A stretch of 64,000 nt of DNA from Leptospira perolatii (GTDB lineage Bacteria > Spirochaetota > Leptospiria > Leptospirales > Leptospiraceae). The stretch spans positions 186,001-250,000 of the forward strand of contig NZ_NPDZ01000002.1 of assembly GCF_002811875.1 (NCBI RefSeq), given 5' to 3'. Positions 33,264 to 41,588 of the stretch are shown here, one piece after another. The first letter of the stretch is position 1. The number at the start of each line of letters is the position of its first letter. The position numbers and the translations under genes were made by a program. The notes under the pieces were generated by a model. The model was given only the letters and a program-made list of their open reading frames with translations, ran no database searches and was not told the DNA's origin.

Positions 33264-34776
33264 TAGGTGGAATCTCCAGTAGGATAAATGTAACGTCGTC
33301 CCTGAATTCCGAAGCATGTTCCATAAGTTCCATATTTAATCGATTTGAAATATCTTGATTGGATAAGTGAAAATTATCGAATAGAATCTTTTCTACTCTG
33401 TCTATTCCAAACATTTTCCTTTCATGATTCATTGATTCCACTAATCCATCCGTGTATAAAAGTAACTTGTCGCCCGGACATGTGTCGATTGCTCGAATCG
33501 AAGTAATCGACTCTTCCGTAAGGCCCAAGAGTGTGCCGGAGGATTCCATTCGAATCATCTTGCGATTTCTGTTTCGAATATAGATGGGTGGATTGTGCGC
33601 AGCATTCGCAAAGTATGCCTTGCCTTTTTTGTCGAAAAGGAAAAAGACTCCTGAAGCTAAGAATGCGGATTGCAAAATCGTAAACATATCGAAGCAGAGT
33701 TTGTTGATTACCTTTCCTGGATTATGAGTTTCCTCCAAGGCGCTGTTCAAACTCATCTGAATTACTGAGGTTACAAGCGCAGCCGAAACTCCGTGGCCCA
33801 CTGCGTCACCTAGAAAGATCGCCTTGAGATCTGAATTGATATTGAAAAAGTTATAGATATCCCCGCTTACTTCTCTCATCGGTAGATAGAATATCGCTGG
33901 GTTGAACTCCTTAATCGCAGAGGAATCTGGTAGGAATAATGTCTGAACTTGTTTTCCTACCTGAAGTTCTCTTTGTATCTCTGAGTTCAGTTTGACGATT
34001 TTAGTCATGGAATCTTCTATTCGATCCGCCATCATATTGAAGGTGTTTCCGAGTTGGTCCAACTCGTCCTCCCTGCTTCTTTTCCAGGCAGCTCTTGCTT
34101 TCAAATTTCCAGAAGCCATCTGGATACTAGCGGTTTCTAGAAATTGCAATCTTTTGAATATAGCTCTAAACAAGTAAATCGCAAAAATGAAATGGAACAC
34201 AACTCCCCAGGCTATGGAAAGTCCGATCTGGAAATAGAGTAAGCGTAATCGGTCCAAGATCATTTTGATGCTCAGGACCGAATACAGGTAAGGGTTGTTC
34301 CCACTGATCGCTTTCAGCGGAATTAATAGTCTTACTAAGAAGTTTTTATTGTCCAATTCCACCAAGTATTTCGTATTCAAGAAAGAGGATCGGCTATTCA
34401 CTTCTTTTATTTTATCAGTGAAATTGCTGGGCAGCGTGAGTGGAGGCGAATCGTTCAGATTTTCCTTGTGCCAAATGTCTCCCTTCTCATCTGCGATAAT
34501 AAATGAGTTCACTCCGTTCGAGATTAAGATCGCGATTAAATTCTTATAATCCTCGTTCTTTTCTTTCGATAGGGAGGATTTTTCCAGTTGGTGGGAAACT
34601 GCGTTTACTAAACTCTCCGCATTGTATTGAAAGTTCTTGATCAACAAATCCATTTGATTCTCAAATATCATCACAGAGAAGAAGATAATATTTACTATAG
34701 CCAAAAGTACGTAAAGTAATCCGATTTGAATTCGCAGTGATTTCGGCTTTTTAAGTTTTCGTAGAACGCTTTTCAC
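33253..34776 (-). CDS. SpoIIE/RsbU-type PP2C phosphatase with periplasmic sensor and HAMP
   Basis: The 507-residue protein has two membrane segments (about 17-38 and 180-205) around a periplasmic sensing domain, then a HAMP linker (FLETASIQMASGNLKARAAWKRSREDELDQLGNTFNMMADRI). The C-terminal SpoIIE phosphatase has metal-binding REVSGDIYNFF, IFLGDAVGHGVSAALVTSVIQMSL, LLLYTDGLVES and FRDDVTFILLEI. It should dephosphorylate the STAS protein encoded four genes downstream in response to an envelope signal, releasing the switch. Confidence 0.92.
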   Translation of the reverse strand: MKSVLRKLKKPKSLRIQIGLLYVLLAIVNIIFFSVMIFENQMDLLIKNFQYNAESLVNAVSHQLEKSSLSKEKNEDYKNLIAILISNGVNSFIIADEKGDIWHKENLNDSPPLTLPSNFTDKIKEVNSRSSFLNTKYLVELDNKNFLVRLLIPLKAISGNNPYLYSVLSIKMILDRLRLLYFQIGLSIAWGVVFHFIFAIYLFRAIFKRLQFLETASIQMASGNLKARAAWKRSREDELDQLGNTFNMMADRIEDSMTKIVKLNSEIQRELQVGKQVQTLFLPDSSAIKEFNPAIFYLPMREVSGDIYNFFNINSDLKAIFLGDAVGHGVSAALVTSVIQMSLNSALEETHNPGKVINKLCFDMFTILQSAFLASGVFFLFDKKGKAYFANAAHNPPIYIRNRNRKMIRMESSGTLLGLTEESITSIRAIDTCPGDKLLLYTDGLVESMNHERKMFGIDRVEKILFDNFHLSNQDISNRLNMELMEHASEFRDDVTFILLEIPPNES

Positions 34777-34817
34777 AGAAATAATAACTCCAGATAATTC
34801 ACTTTATTCTAAAATTC

Positions 34818-35330
34818 TTAAGGAGGACCGCTGACACATCTTACCGAAATGGAAGTAGTCCCCTTAATATAAGCTGTTACATTCCCGCCGATAAAGCTGA
34901 CATACATTGCGGCGTTCTGGATTCCGATATTCGGATCTGAAGTAGAAGTCCAGTAGTCAGTCCATGCAGGCGTGTTTATGAATGCAGTTGAGGAAGTATC
35001 TATCGCAGGATTGTATTTGGAGTAATCGACGATGGTCAAAAGCTCGTTCACGTTTGGAAGTCTCCAAGTCCTTCCTCCTAAAGAAAGTCCCGTGCAATAG
35101 GTTAGAGCTGCGTCCCAGAGAACTGTACCTGGAGTTCCGGAGCAGGAGGAATTATTCGTTTGTCCCATGCTGCATTTTTGCCAGACAAGACCTGTGCTTT
35201 GGTCTCGCACCGTACCCGCTCCTGCATATCCGTCCTGATAAGGACCGATCGCTAACGCTGCAGTATTGCAGAAAAGTAATGCTGACACAATAAAAACCGT
35301 ATATGAGAAAGTGCGCTTATTCATATTCAA
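34818..35330 (-). CDS. Exported DUF1566 (Lcl-domain) protein
   Basis: The 170-residue protein has a signal peptide (YTVFIVSALLFCNTAALA) and a DUF1566 domain: VRDQSTGLVWQKCSMGQ, WDAALTYCTGLSLGGRTWRLPNVNELLTIVDYSKYNPAIDTSSTAF, YWTSTSDPN, and the end SISVRCVSGPP. DUF1566 domains resemble the C-terminal domain of Legionella collagen-like adhesin. It overlaps the preceding DUF1566 lipoprotein gene by 4 bp, so both are made together, probably as surface proteins. Confidence 0.85.
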   Translation of the reverse strand: MNMNKRTFSYTVFIVSALLFCNTAALAIGPYQDGYAGAGTVRDQSTGLVWQKCSMGQTNNSSCSGTPGTVLWDAALTYCTGLSLGGRTWRLPNVNELLTIVDYSKYNPAIDTSSTAFINTPAWTDYWTSTSDPNIGIQNAAMYVSFIGGNVTAYIKGTTSISVRCVSGPP

Positions 35331-36367
35331 GGTCCGTTTGTTACGCAGATGGAAAATCCGGTGGACGTTTTATTATTCTGTAATGTATATCCTGAGCCGG
35401 TATTCACTATAAAACCCATGGCAGGAAAGGTCGCTGCCGTGGTCGCTGACCAGTATACACCGAGAGAAACGTGTCCGGGGATGAAATTCGTAGGTATAAA
35501 GGTGCCCTGCTGGTATTCTAAAATGGATTGGATCTCTCGAATTGTAGGTAGCCTCCAAGTCCTTCTTCCGGCATAACCTTGATTTGTGTTCAAAGAATTC
35601 AAAGAATAGCAGGCCAAAAGTGAATTCATCCAGATATCCGAAGTAGCTCCCCAATTAGAGCCTGCGGTTCCGGTGCCTTGGCAATTCGTGCCGCTCCAAA
35701 CCTGGCCGATCAAACAAGACTTCCATATAAGGCCTGTTAGGTTATCCTTAGAGATCGGATCGTTTAAGAATGGAGAATTTGTCTGAGGTGCACTCAAATT
35801 CTTTGCCGATGGAAAGTTCAGCAGCTCTCCGTCCATTCCAGTGCTCGAGCAGGAGATCGAATTTCCGGAATTATCCCAACAGCCAGTCTGGCTCGTGTCC
35901 GACAAAGCAGGAGCTGCACCTTTCCACCCGGTGGAAAAACTGAGCGTTAAGTCAGATTGCACTGAATTTCCGGAAGTATCGAATAATGTGGACCCGGTCA
36001 GAGAGGTCTGGATTCCCGAACCCTCAGGTAGTTCACCTCCTAGAGTAATGGTCAAGTCCGTGGATGTCTTCCAAGCCACGGAAGTGTTATAGAGATTGTT
36101 TGGAATTCCTACATAGGAAGCACCATCGTAGATATTCAAATTTCCGGTCGGCAAACGATTCGTATCCATTGCCTTGTCGAAAGTGAATGTAATCGCAACG
36201 GATTGTACTGGATCTGCGTTTGTGGCTCCCGCCAAAGGGATTGTGGAAAGTAGAACTGGAGGTAAAGACACCAGGTTCAGGATCGCCTTTAAAGAAAGTC
36301 CGCGGCTGGATCCATCTAAAACGCATCCTTGGAAAAATAGCACTGCTAGGAGGACGAGTCCCTCCAT
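35327..36367 (-). CDS. Lipoprotein with Ig-like (Big_5) and DUF1566 domains
   Basis: I place the start at ATG 36367, where LLAVLFFQGC gives a lipobox, though the n-region lacks positive charge and upstream starts remain possible (the frame is open to 36709). After the cysteine come GLSLKAIL, a bacterial Ig-like domain (VQSVAITFTFDKAMDTNRLPTGNL, TLFDTSGNSVQSDLTLSFSTG), and a DUF1566 domain (LTGLIWKSCLIGQ, RRTWRLPTIREIQSILEYQ, YWSATTAA, FSICVTNGP). It shares a post-cysteine SLxAIL motif with the NHL lipoprotein encoded upstream. Confidence 0.75.
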   Translation of the reverse strand: MEGLVLLAVLFFQGCVLDGSSRGLSLKAILNLVSLPPVLLSTIPLAGATNADPVQSVAITFTFDKAMDTNRLPTGNLNIYDGASYVGIPNNLYNTSVAWKTSTDLTITLGGELPEGSGIQTSLTGSTLFDTSGNSVQSDLTLSFSTGWKGAAPALSDTSQTGCWDNSGNSISCSSTGMDGELLNFPSAKNLSAPQTNSPFLNDPISKDNLTGLIWKSCLIGQVWSGTNCQGTGTAGSNWGATSDIWMNSLLACYSLNSLNTNQGYAGRRTWRLPTIREIQSILEYQQGTFIPTNFIPGHVSLGVYWSATTAATFPAMGFIVNTGSGYTLQNNKTSTGFSICVTNGP

Positions 36368-36735
36368 TGCTCTTTGCGAAGGCTTAGGAGTTTCATTCTG
36401 GATCTGGTCGAAGAACGGGGCGAAAGGTTTCAAGGGGGCAACGAAATGTACTGAGAGAAGAATCACACAAATCATGGATCCGAAAAATTCTTCTGTCAAT
36501 AGATCCGGAACCAATCGCACTTTAAGCGTATCCACTCGCACTGATTGCAAATCAGCCGCACTTTTGCGGTGAAATGTAAGTCGCTCATAGGCGAGAAGGG
36601 AACGATTTAAGACATAAGCAGACTGGGCTTCGCGAAATCTTCCGATTGGAATCGAAAGATTTTCTGCCTCTTTGTCATAATGCCTTAAATTGAATCTGAT
36701 CTCTTTCATTGCGTTTGCCTAGCCGACTGCCCGCC
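36368..36735 (-). other. Long leader/spacer before the DUF1566 lipoprotein gene
   Basis: About 370 bp lie between the NHL gene and the chosen start of the DUF1566 lipoprotein. The frame is open, but the peptide (FHRKSAADLQSVRVDTLKV and so on) looks non-coding or derived from a repeat. A run of stem-loops at 36541-36594 is listed separately. Confidence 0.4.
36541..36594 (-). ncRNA. Cluster of stem-loops with a tRNA anticodon-arm-like hairpin
   Basis: Three hairpins follow each other: CTGATTGCAAATCAG (36541-36555, 4- to 5-bp stem), CCGCA-CTTT-TGCGG (36556-36569, perfect) and TCGC-TCATAG-GCGA (36581-36594). On the minus (transcribed) strand the first has the loop TTTGCAA, like a tRNA-Ala(TGC) anticodon arm. 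No acceptor stem or GTTCRA T-loop is present, so it is not a tRNA gene. It could be a structured leader or a repeat-borne RNA. Confidence 0.3.
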
Positions 36736-39234
36736 TCAATCGATTTTCCTAACGTATTGCGGACTGTTTAGATCGGTTACGAATAGGCTTGTTCCATCGG
36801 TAGTGATACCTACCGGGTTTTGAAAGCTTGCCTCTCCTGAATTACAAGTGTGGATTGGTGCTTGGTCTGCGGTACCTCCTACAACTCCTCCAACCCCTGC
36901 AGCACCAGAACACCCTAGGATGGTTGTGACTGCATAGGGAGCAGTTTGAGAGATCTTTTTAATCGCAGCAGTACTATCCACAATATACAGATAATTGGAA
37001 TCGAAGGTGATCGCAGAAGGCTTGTTGAAAAGCGCATTCGTACCGGTTGGGTCGTCTACGTTTCCTAAGACTCCTGTCGTGCTTCCAGCAATCGTAGTAA
37101 CCGTGACTGGAGAAGTAGTTAAATCGATTTTTCTAATATTGTGCGCGCTTGTGTTCGCAACATATAGAGTATTGTTTAGATACGTTAAGTGTCTCGGAGA
37201 ATTGAACTTTGTAGAAGTTCCGGTTCCATCCAGAGTGCCCGCAGTTCCGTCTCCTGCAATGGTAGAAACCGAGTTGTCCACAAGATTGATCTTTCTGATC
37301 ACATGGTTTGAGCTGTCTGCGATGTATAAGTTGGACCCGTCGGTTGCGACTCCTCTCGGTTGCAGGAAGCGCGCAGACAAGCCTGCTCCGTCCGTATTTC
37401 CGCCCAAGCCCGCAGCTCCGGCGATTGTTGTGTATGTTCCGGTTGCCAGATTGTATTTGATTATCACCTGGTCATGAGTGCTCACGAATAAGAACACTCC
37501 ATCGGTAGTGATTCCCTTTGGCTTGCTTGTAGGGAATAAGCTTGTAACAGTTCTGGTAGCTATATGAATTTTTCGTACTGCTCCGCCAATGTTATTGGAA
37601 TTATCCACAACGTATAGATAGATACCGTCGGTGGTGATATGGAACAGATCCAAGAAGACGGCGCTATTTCCAACTCCGTCAACCATAGTTCCTCCGGTGG
37701 TTCCTGCATAAGGCATTCCAAAGGCCGGTCCCACACTTGGGTTTTCTGCATACGGTGTGATCGAAAGTGAGCTCGTGTATATCGTTCCATTAATGAGCGG
37801 GGAAGTCACCACTCCGTTGATACAGTTGATCGTAATGTTTGAAACATCAGCAGCCGAGACGCTTCCAAACGGCATGCTGATATAGCAGGTTTGACCTGCA
37901 GGCTGAGTCTGAACGGAGATCGAATAAGCGGATCCGTTTGCGACCGGAGTATTCATCTTAAAGTTTCCGGGCACCGAAATTGTGCTCTGGTCGGATCCAT
38001 TATTAGATAATACTAAATTACCTGTTAGGCCGTAGATGATTCCGCCTACATTGTATAATGCGGCACCGCAGGAAATGGACACATTCGTGATCGAACCTGA
38101 AGTAACTGTTCCGCTTCCATTCGTAATTGTGCAGTTTTGTATCGGGGAGCTAGGAGAAGTTCCGATTGTAACATCGTAAGTGTTCCCGCTGAGTATCGAA
38201 GTTGAAAAAGTGAATGTACCATCCCCGGAAATAGAGAGAGAATTCCCGCCGTTATTCTTTAGAACCAATCCGGATCCGATCAAACCGCTGACGCTTCCAC
38301 CTACAGTAAATGAACTGGTTGAGCAGCTGATAGAAACGTTGGATATCGCACTTGAAGTTATTGTTCCAGAGCCATTGGTGATGGAGCATACTTGAGTCGG
38401 TGTGCTAGGATTATGCTGTATGGTAACGCTATAAGTGTTCCCGCTGACAACCGATGTGGAAAAAGTAAAGCTTCCGTTTGAGGAGATACTAAGTGCGTCT
38501 CCTCCGTTGTTCTCTAATACAAGTCCGGTTCCACTGAGTCCGCTAATACTTCCGCCTACAGTAAATGAACTGGTTGAGCAGGAGATCGTAACGTTCGACA
38601 CGTCCGCTCCACTGATCGTACCGTTATAGTTCGTTACGGAACAAACCTGAGTAGGACTACTTGGGTTGGTAGATACGGTCACATTGTAATTAGCGCCGTC
38701 CGCAATTTTAGTGGAAAACGAAAAGCTTCCGTCGGCAGATATCGTAGTGGAATTGGATCCGTTGTTACGGATGACTAAACCAGATCCTGCTAATCCGGTC
38801 ACGGTTCCTCCTACAAAATATCCATTCGTGGAGCAGACAACCGTTACGTTGGTGACATCGGATCCCGGAATCAAACCCGAAGCGTTGTTTACAGAACAAG
38901 TCTGGAGAGGGCCGGTCGGATTTTGTTTTACTGTTACAAGGTAAGGCTTGCCCTGGGAAATCTTTGTTGCGAACGAAACGGTTCCGTTTCCACCAACCGA
39001 AATAGTGTCAGTCGCGTTGTTTTCTATCACCAATCCGCCACCTACTAAGCCAGTGACGTTGACCCTGACGGAAAACTTAAGGTTTACCGTGACTGGCTCC
39101 GGATTCGCGAGTATCGCTCTCAACGAAAATCCTGAGTGGTGATCGGATACGCACGAAGAACTGAAAATTACTGAAATTATCATGATGCAAAAAAAAGGAG
39201 TATTATGATTTATTAATGATCTGAAGCGTACCAT
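36736..39234 (-). CDS. Large lipoprotein with five tandem repeats and an NHL beta-propeller
   Basis: The 832-residue protein has a lipobox (MIISVIFSSSC) and then SLRAIL. About residues 45-480 are five repeats of roughly 83 residues with the core VGGxVxGLxGxGLVLxNNGxxxxxISxxGxFxFxT, VTxxxNPSxPxQxCxI and SNVxISC. Each pairs two cysteines and resembles Ig-like surface domains. Residues 500-832 carry NHL repeats (GVATDGSNLYIADSSNHVIRKINL, AITFDSNYLYIVDST, GITTDGTSLFVTDL), expected to form a beta-propeller. It is probably a surface-exposed binding protein; the ligand is unknown. The last repeat is the most divergent. Confidence 0.88.
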   Translation of the reverse strand: MVRFRSLINHNTPFFCIMIISVIFSSSCVSDHHSGFSLRAILANPEPVTVNLKFSVRVNVTGLVGGGLVIENNATDTISVGGNGTVSFATKISQGKPYLVTVKQNPTGPLQTCSVNNASGLIPGSDVTNVTVVCSTNGYFVGGTVTGLAGSGLVIRNNGSNSTTISADGSFSFSTKIADGANYNVTVSTNPSSPTQVCSVTNYNGTISGADVSNVTISCSTSSFTVGGSISGLSGTGLVLENNGGDALSISSNGSFTFSTSVVSGNTYSVTIQHNPSTPTQVCSITNGSGTITSSAISNVSISCSTSSFTVGGSVSGLIGSGLVLKNNGGNSLSISGDGTFTFSTSILSGNTYDVTIGTSPSSPIQNCTITNGSGTVTSGSITNVSISCGAALYNVGGIIYGLTGNLVLSNNGSDQSTISVPGNFKMNTPVANGSAYSISVQTQPAGQTCYISMPFGSVSAADVSNITINCINGVVTSPLINGTIYTSSLSITPYAENPSVGPAFGMPYAGTTGGTMVDGVGNSAVFLDLFHITTDGIYLYVVDNSNNIGGAVRKIHIATRTVTSLFPTSKPKGITTDGVFLFVSTHDQVIIKYNLATGTYTTIAGAAGLGGNTDGAGLSARFLQPRGVATDGSNLYIADSSNHVIRKINLVDNSVSTIAGDGTAGTLDGTGTSTKFNSPRHLTYLNNTLYVANTSAHNIRKIDLTTSPVTVTTIAGSTTGVLGNVDDPTGTNALFNKPSAITFDSNYLYIVDSTAAIKKISQTAPYAVTTILGCSGAAGVGGVVGGTADQAPIHTCNSGEASFQNPVGITTDGTSLFVTDLNSPQYVRKID

Positions 39235-39534
39235 CGAATTGCATTCCTTGCAGAGCAGTTTAATTGTTTGAAATCAATTTCATTTTGCGAAGCATCTGAA
39301 AACTTCGCGGCTTTCCACATCGGAGACTAACAATTCGATTCGCTTATTACAACTTTTGAGGAAGATACCTTTTGTTCCTTCTGGTGGCAAGACCTTTGGA
39401 ATAAGACGCACTTTGGTATGATTGAGATGCATCGTTTCGGAATGACTCGCCTTTATGCGCACGAAGTGATCGGAATGAAGGGCATAATTTTGGAAGAATC
39501 AGTGGAATTTTTTTTTTTAAATTTTAAAAAAAGT
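39235..39534. other. Spacer with one doubtful short ORF
   Basis: The 300-bp spacer holds a 60-codon minus-strand frame at 39280-39462, without a recognisable domain or Shine-Dalgarno. Its peptide TKVRLIPKVLPPEGTKGIF resembles LKVRLVPDLLTEEFFGSMI encoded in the spacer at about 36465-36530, so both may derive from a dispersed repeat. An 11-T tract follows at 39508-39518, close to the end of the chemoreceptor gene. Confidence 0.35.
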
Positions 39535-40650
39535 TTATAGAGTCTTCTCGGCTCTACCTATTCCGAAGGAAGCAATCGTTTCCTGAAACGTTTGAGTGAC
39601 TGTTCTTAATTCTTGGGAGAGATCTAAGAGCTCGGAGGAACTCCAGCTTATGTTTTCTGAATCGGATAGAATTCCTTGTACTGAAGCCTGGATTTTATCG
39701 ATCTGGCTCTTTTGCACAAAGGTTGCAGAAGCGATTTCGTTTAGATTCTCTGCTGCATCCTTTGTTTCTAGGTTGATTTTAGAAGTCCTTTGGAACTGTT
39801 CCTCTGCGATTGCGCAGAATCTGTGCAGGGATTCTTTTAGGACGGATTCCCACTCTTTTACGTCCTGGAAAATATTTTGAACTTCCGAAGACATCGCGAA
39901 ACCATAGAGTAGGTCCTCTTTGATGATCTGATTGAACTTAGCGATTTCTTTTACGCTAGACTGAGATTTTTGAGAAAGCTTTCCGATCTCTGAGGATACT
40001 ACCGAAAATCCAGCTCCAAATTCTCCGGCGCGTGAGGCTTCTATAGATGCGTTTAGGGAAAGTAAGAAAGTTTGACTGGAGATGTCATTGATACTTCCAG
40101 TGATCTTATTAATTTCTCGTGAAGTACCGGATATCTTTGCCATTGCCTCTTGAACCGTCGAAACCGCCTCGATTCCTTTGGAGACCTTTTGAGAAAATAT
40201 TCCAAGATTCTGAACTAATTCACCCAGTTTTTCGTTCATTTCCAGCATTGCTTCACTCAGGCCGGTGAGCTCATCTCGAATATGATGAAAATTTTCGTTT
40301 TGTAGCGAGACAGATTCGTTGATCTTAACCATTCCATAATGCACTTGCTCCACGGATTCAGATACTTTTTTGGTGGATTCCGATTGTTTCTCTGAAATAT
40401 CTTTATACGATTGCGAGACCACGGATATATAACCCGCAGTTGATTCCAATTGAGTAATATTGATCCGGACCTTGAAGACCATCTCGGCGAATCGACTCAC
40501 AAGAGTAAAAATGGACCTTCCTAGTTTCTCCACTTTGTTATTCTTTTTTCCGTTTGCAAGATAGCTCGGGAACTCTCTTAAGCTTCCGTCCAAAGCCTTG
40601 TCCGTGAGCTCTATCATTTCGCCGATGGAATCTTTTTTAATGAATTTCAA
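39535..40650 (-). CDS. Soluble methyl-accepting chemotaxis-type protein
   Basis: This 371-residue protein has the conserved hairpin tip of chemoreceptors, INDISSQTFLLSLNASIEASRAGEFGAGFSVVSSEIGKLSQKS (about 185-228), flanked by long coiled-coil arms rich in heptads. No membrane segment or periplasmic domain is present, so it is cytoplasmic. The tip differs slightly from the canonical IAxQTNLLALNAAIEAARAGExGxGFAVVAxEVRxLA. No clear sensor domain is seen; the first 80 residues might bind a ligand. It probably contacts CheA/CheW. Confidence 0.85.
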   Translation of the reverse strand: MKFIKKDSIGEMIELTDKALDGSLREFPSYLANGKKNNKVEKLGRSIFTLVSRFAEMVFKVRINITQLESTAGYISVVSQSYKDISEKQSESTKKVSESVEQVHYGMVKINESVSLQNENFHHIRDELTGLSEAMLEMNEKLGELVQNLGIFSQKVSKGIEAVSTVQEAMAKISGTSREINKITGSINDISSQTFLLSLNASIEASRAGEFGAGFSVVSSEIGKLSQKSQSSVKEIAKFNQIIKEDLLYGFAMSSEVQNIFQDVKEWESVLKESLHRFCAIAEEQFQRTSKINLETKDAAENLNEIASATFVQKSQIDKIQASVQGILSDSENISWSSSELLDLSQELRTVTQTFQETIASFGIGRAEKTL

Positions 40651-40853
40651 ACCGATTTTCCTTCAGAACTTGTAGGTTCCTGGAAATCGAGTGTATCAAA
40701 CTTTCCGAATTTTCTCTATAGAAAGGGAACCAGTGCAATTCAAATGGGATTCAAACGCATTTTAGAGGAATGAATTCGAAGAAAGGGTGCGTTAGAAAGT
40801 TTGGAAAAGCGAATCATTATTCAAGGGAGTTCCTTTATTGTTGAAGGTTAATT

Positions 40854-41588
40854 TCAGAACTGGAATTTTTCCTTTAGTTTTGGAGCGTAGAGTCTGCTTA
40901 CAGGGATAATACTTTCTTCTCCGTCCTTCAAATATAAAAGATATTGTCCGCTGCTATAATATTGAATATGAGATATAAACTTCATATTCACAATAAATTG
41001 CTTATGTACTCTCACGAATCTGCTCTTGGGTAATTTGAACTCGATGACTTTTAGCAGTCTGGAAGTCTGGATTTCCTTTTTGATCGTATGTAATACAGTT
41101 TTCTTTCCGTGCGAAGAAACATAGATAATGTCCGAGTAAGGCACTAAGAAGTGATTCACTCCTTCCGATACGAAGATCCCGAAATCTTGCTTTTGTTGGG
41201 ATTCCGGAGGATTGGATTTGATTGTCGCGATCATCCGATTTACTGATTCATCGAAGCGATTTAAAGAGTATGGTTTTAGCAGATAATCTACAGCTCCTAG
41301 ATTAAATGCATCTACTGCATAATGAGAATAAGCTGTCGTGAATATGATTGGTGGGATTCTGGGTAAATCCTCTAGAATTTCGAGTCCGTTTAAAAACGGA
41401 ATATCAATGTCCATAAAAACCAAGTCATATTGTTTTTCCAAAAGTTCCTGCTTGGCGCTCGTGCCGTCCACGGCAACTCCGTTGACCTTGAGCTCCGGCC
41501 TTGTGGAGACAAAACTTAGGAGCAATTCTCTAGCAGGAACTTCGTCTTCCACTATGAGGACAGAAAGAGTAATCTCCGGTTTATTCAT
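40854..41588 (-). CDS. LytTR-family response regulator
   Basis: The 244-residue protein has a receiver domain (LIVEDEVPARELLLSFV, phospho-acceptor Asp60 in YDLVFMDIDIPFLNG, TTAYSHYAVDAFNLGAVDYLLKPY) and a C-terminal LytTR DNA-binding domain (DIIYVSSHGKKTVLHTIKKEIQTSRLLKVIEFKLPKSRFVRVHKQFIVNMKFI). It overlaps the sensor kinase gene by 8 bp, forming a LytS/LytR-like pair. Targets are unknown. Confidence 0.94.
   Translation of the reverse strand: MNKPEITLSVLIVEDEVPARELLLSFVSTRPELKVNGVAVDGTSAKQELLEKQYDLVFMDIDIPFLNGLEILEDLPRIPPIIFTTAYSHYAVDAFNLGAVDYLLKPYSLNRFDESVNRMIATIKSNPPESQQKQDFGIFVSEGVNHFLVPYSDIIYVSSHGKKTVLHTIKKEIQTSRLLKVIEFKLPKSRFVRVHKQFIVNMKFISHIQYYSSGQYLLYLKDGEESIIPVSRLYAPKLKEKFQF

Noticed and set aside
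36541..36594. tRNA gene (anticodon-arm-like CTGATTGCAAATCAG)
   Set aside because: No acceptor stem, D-arm or GTTCRA T-loop could be found on either strand; kept only as a structured element.
36368..36709. N-terminal extension of the DUF1566 lipoprotein
   Set aside because: The 114 extra residues lack a signal peptide and look non-coding, and they would bury the lipobox at about residue 129.
39508..39518. 11-T tract as a phase-variation switch
   Set aside because: It lies outside the coding frame, about 17 bp past the stop of the chemoreceptor gene, so slippage would not change a protein.
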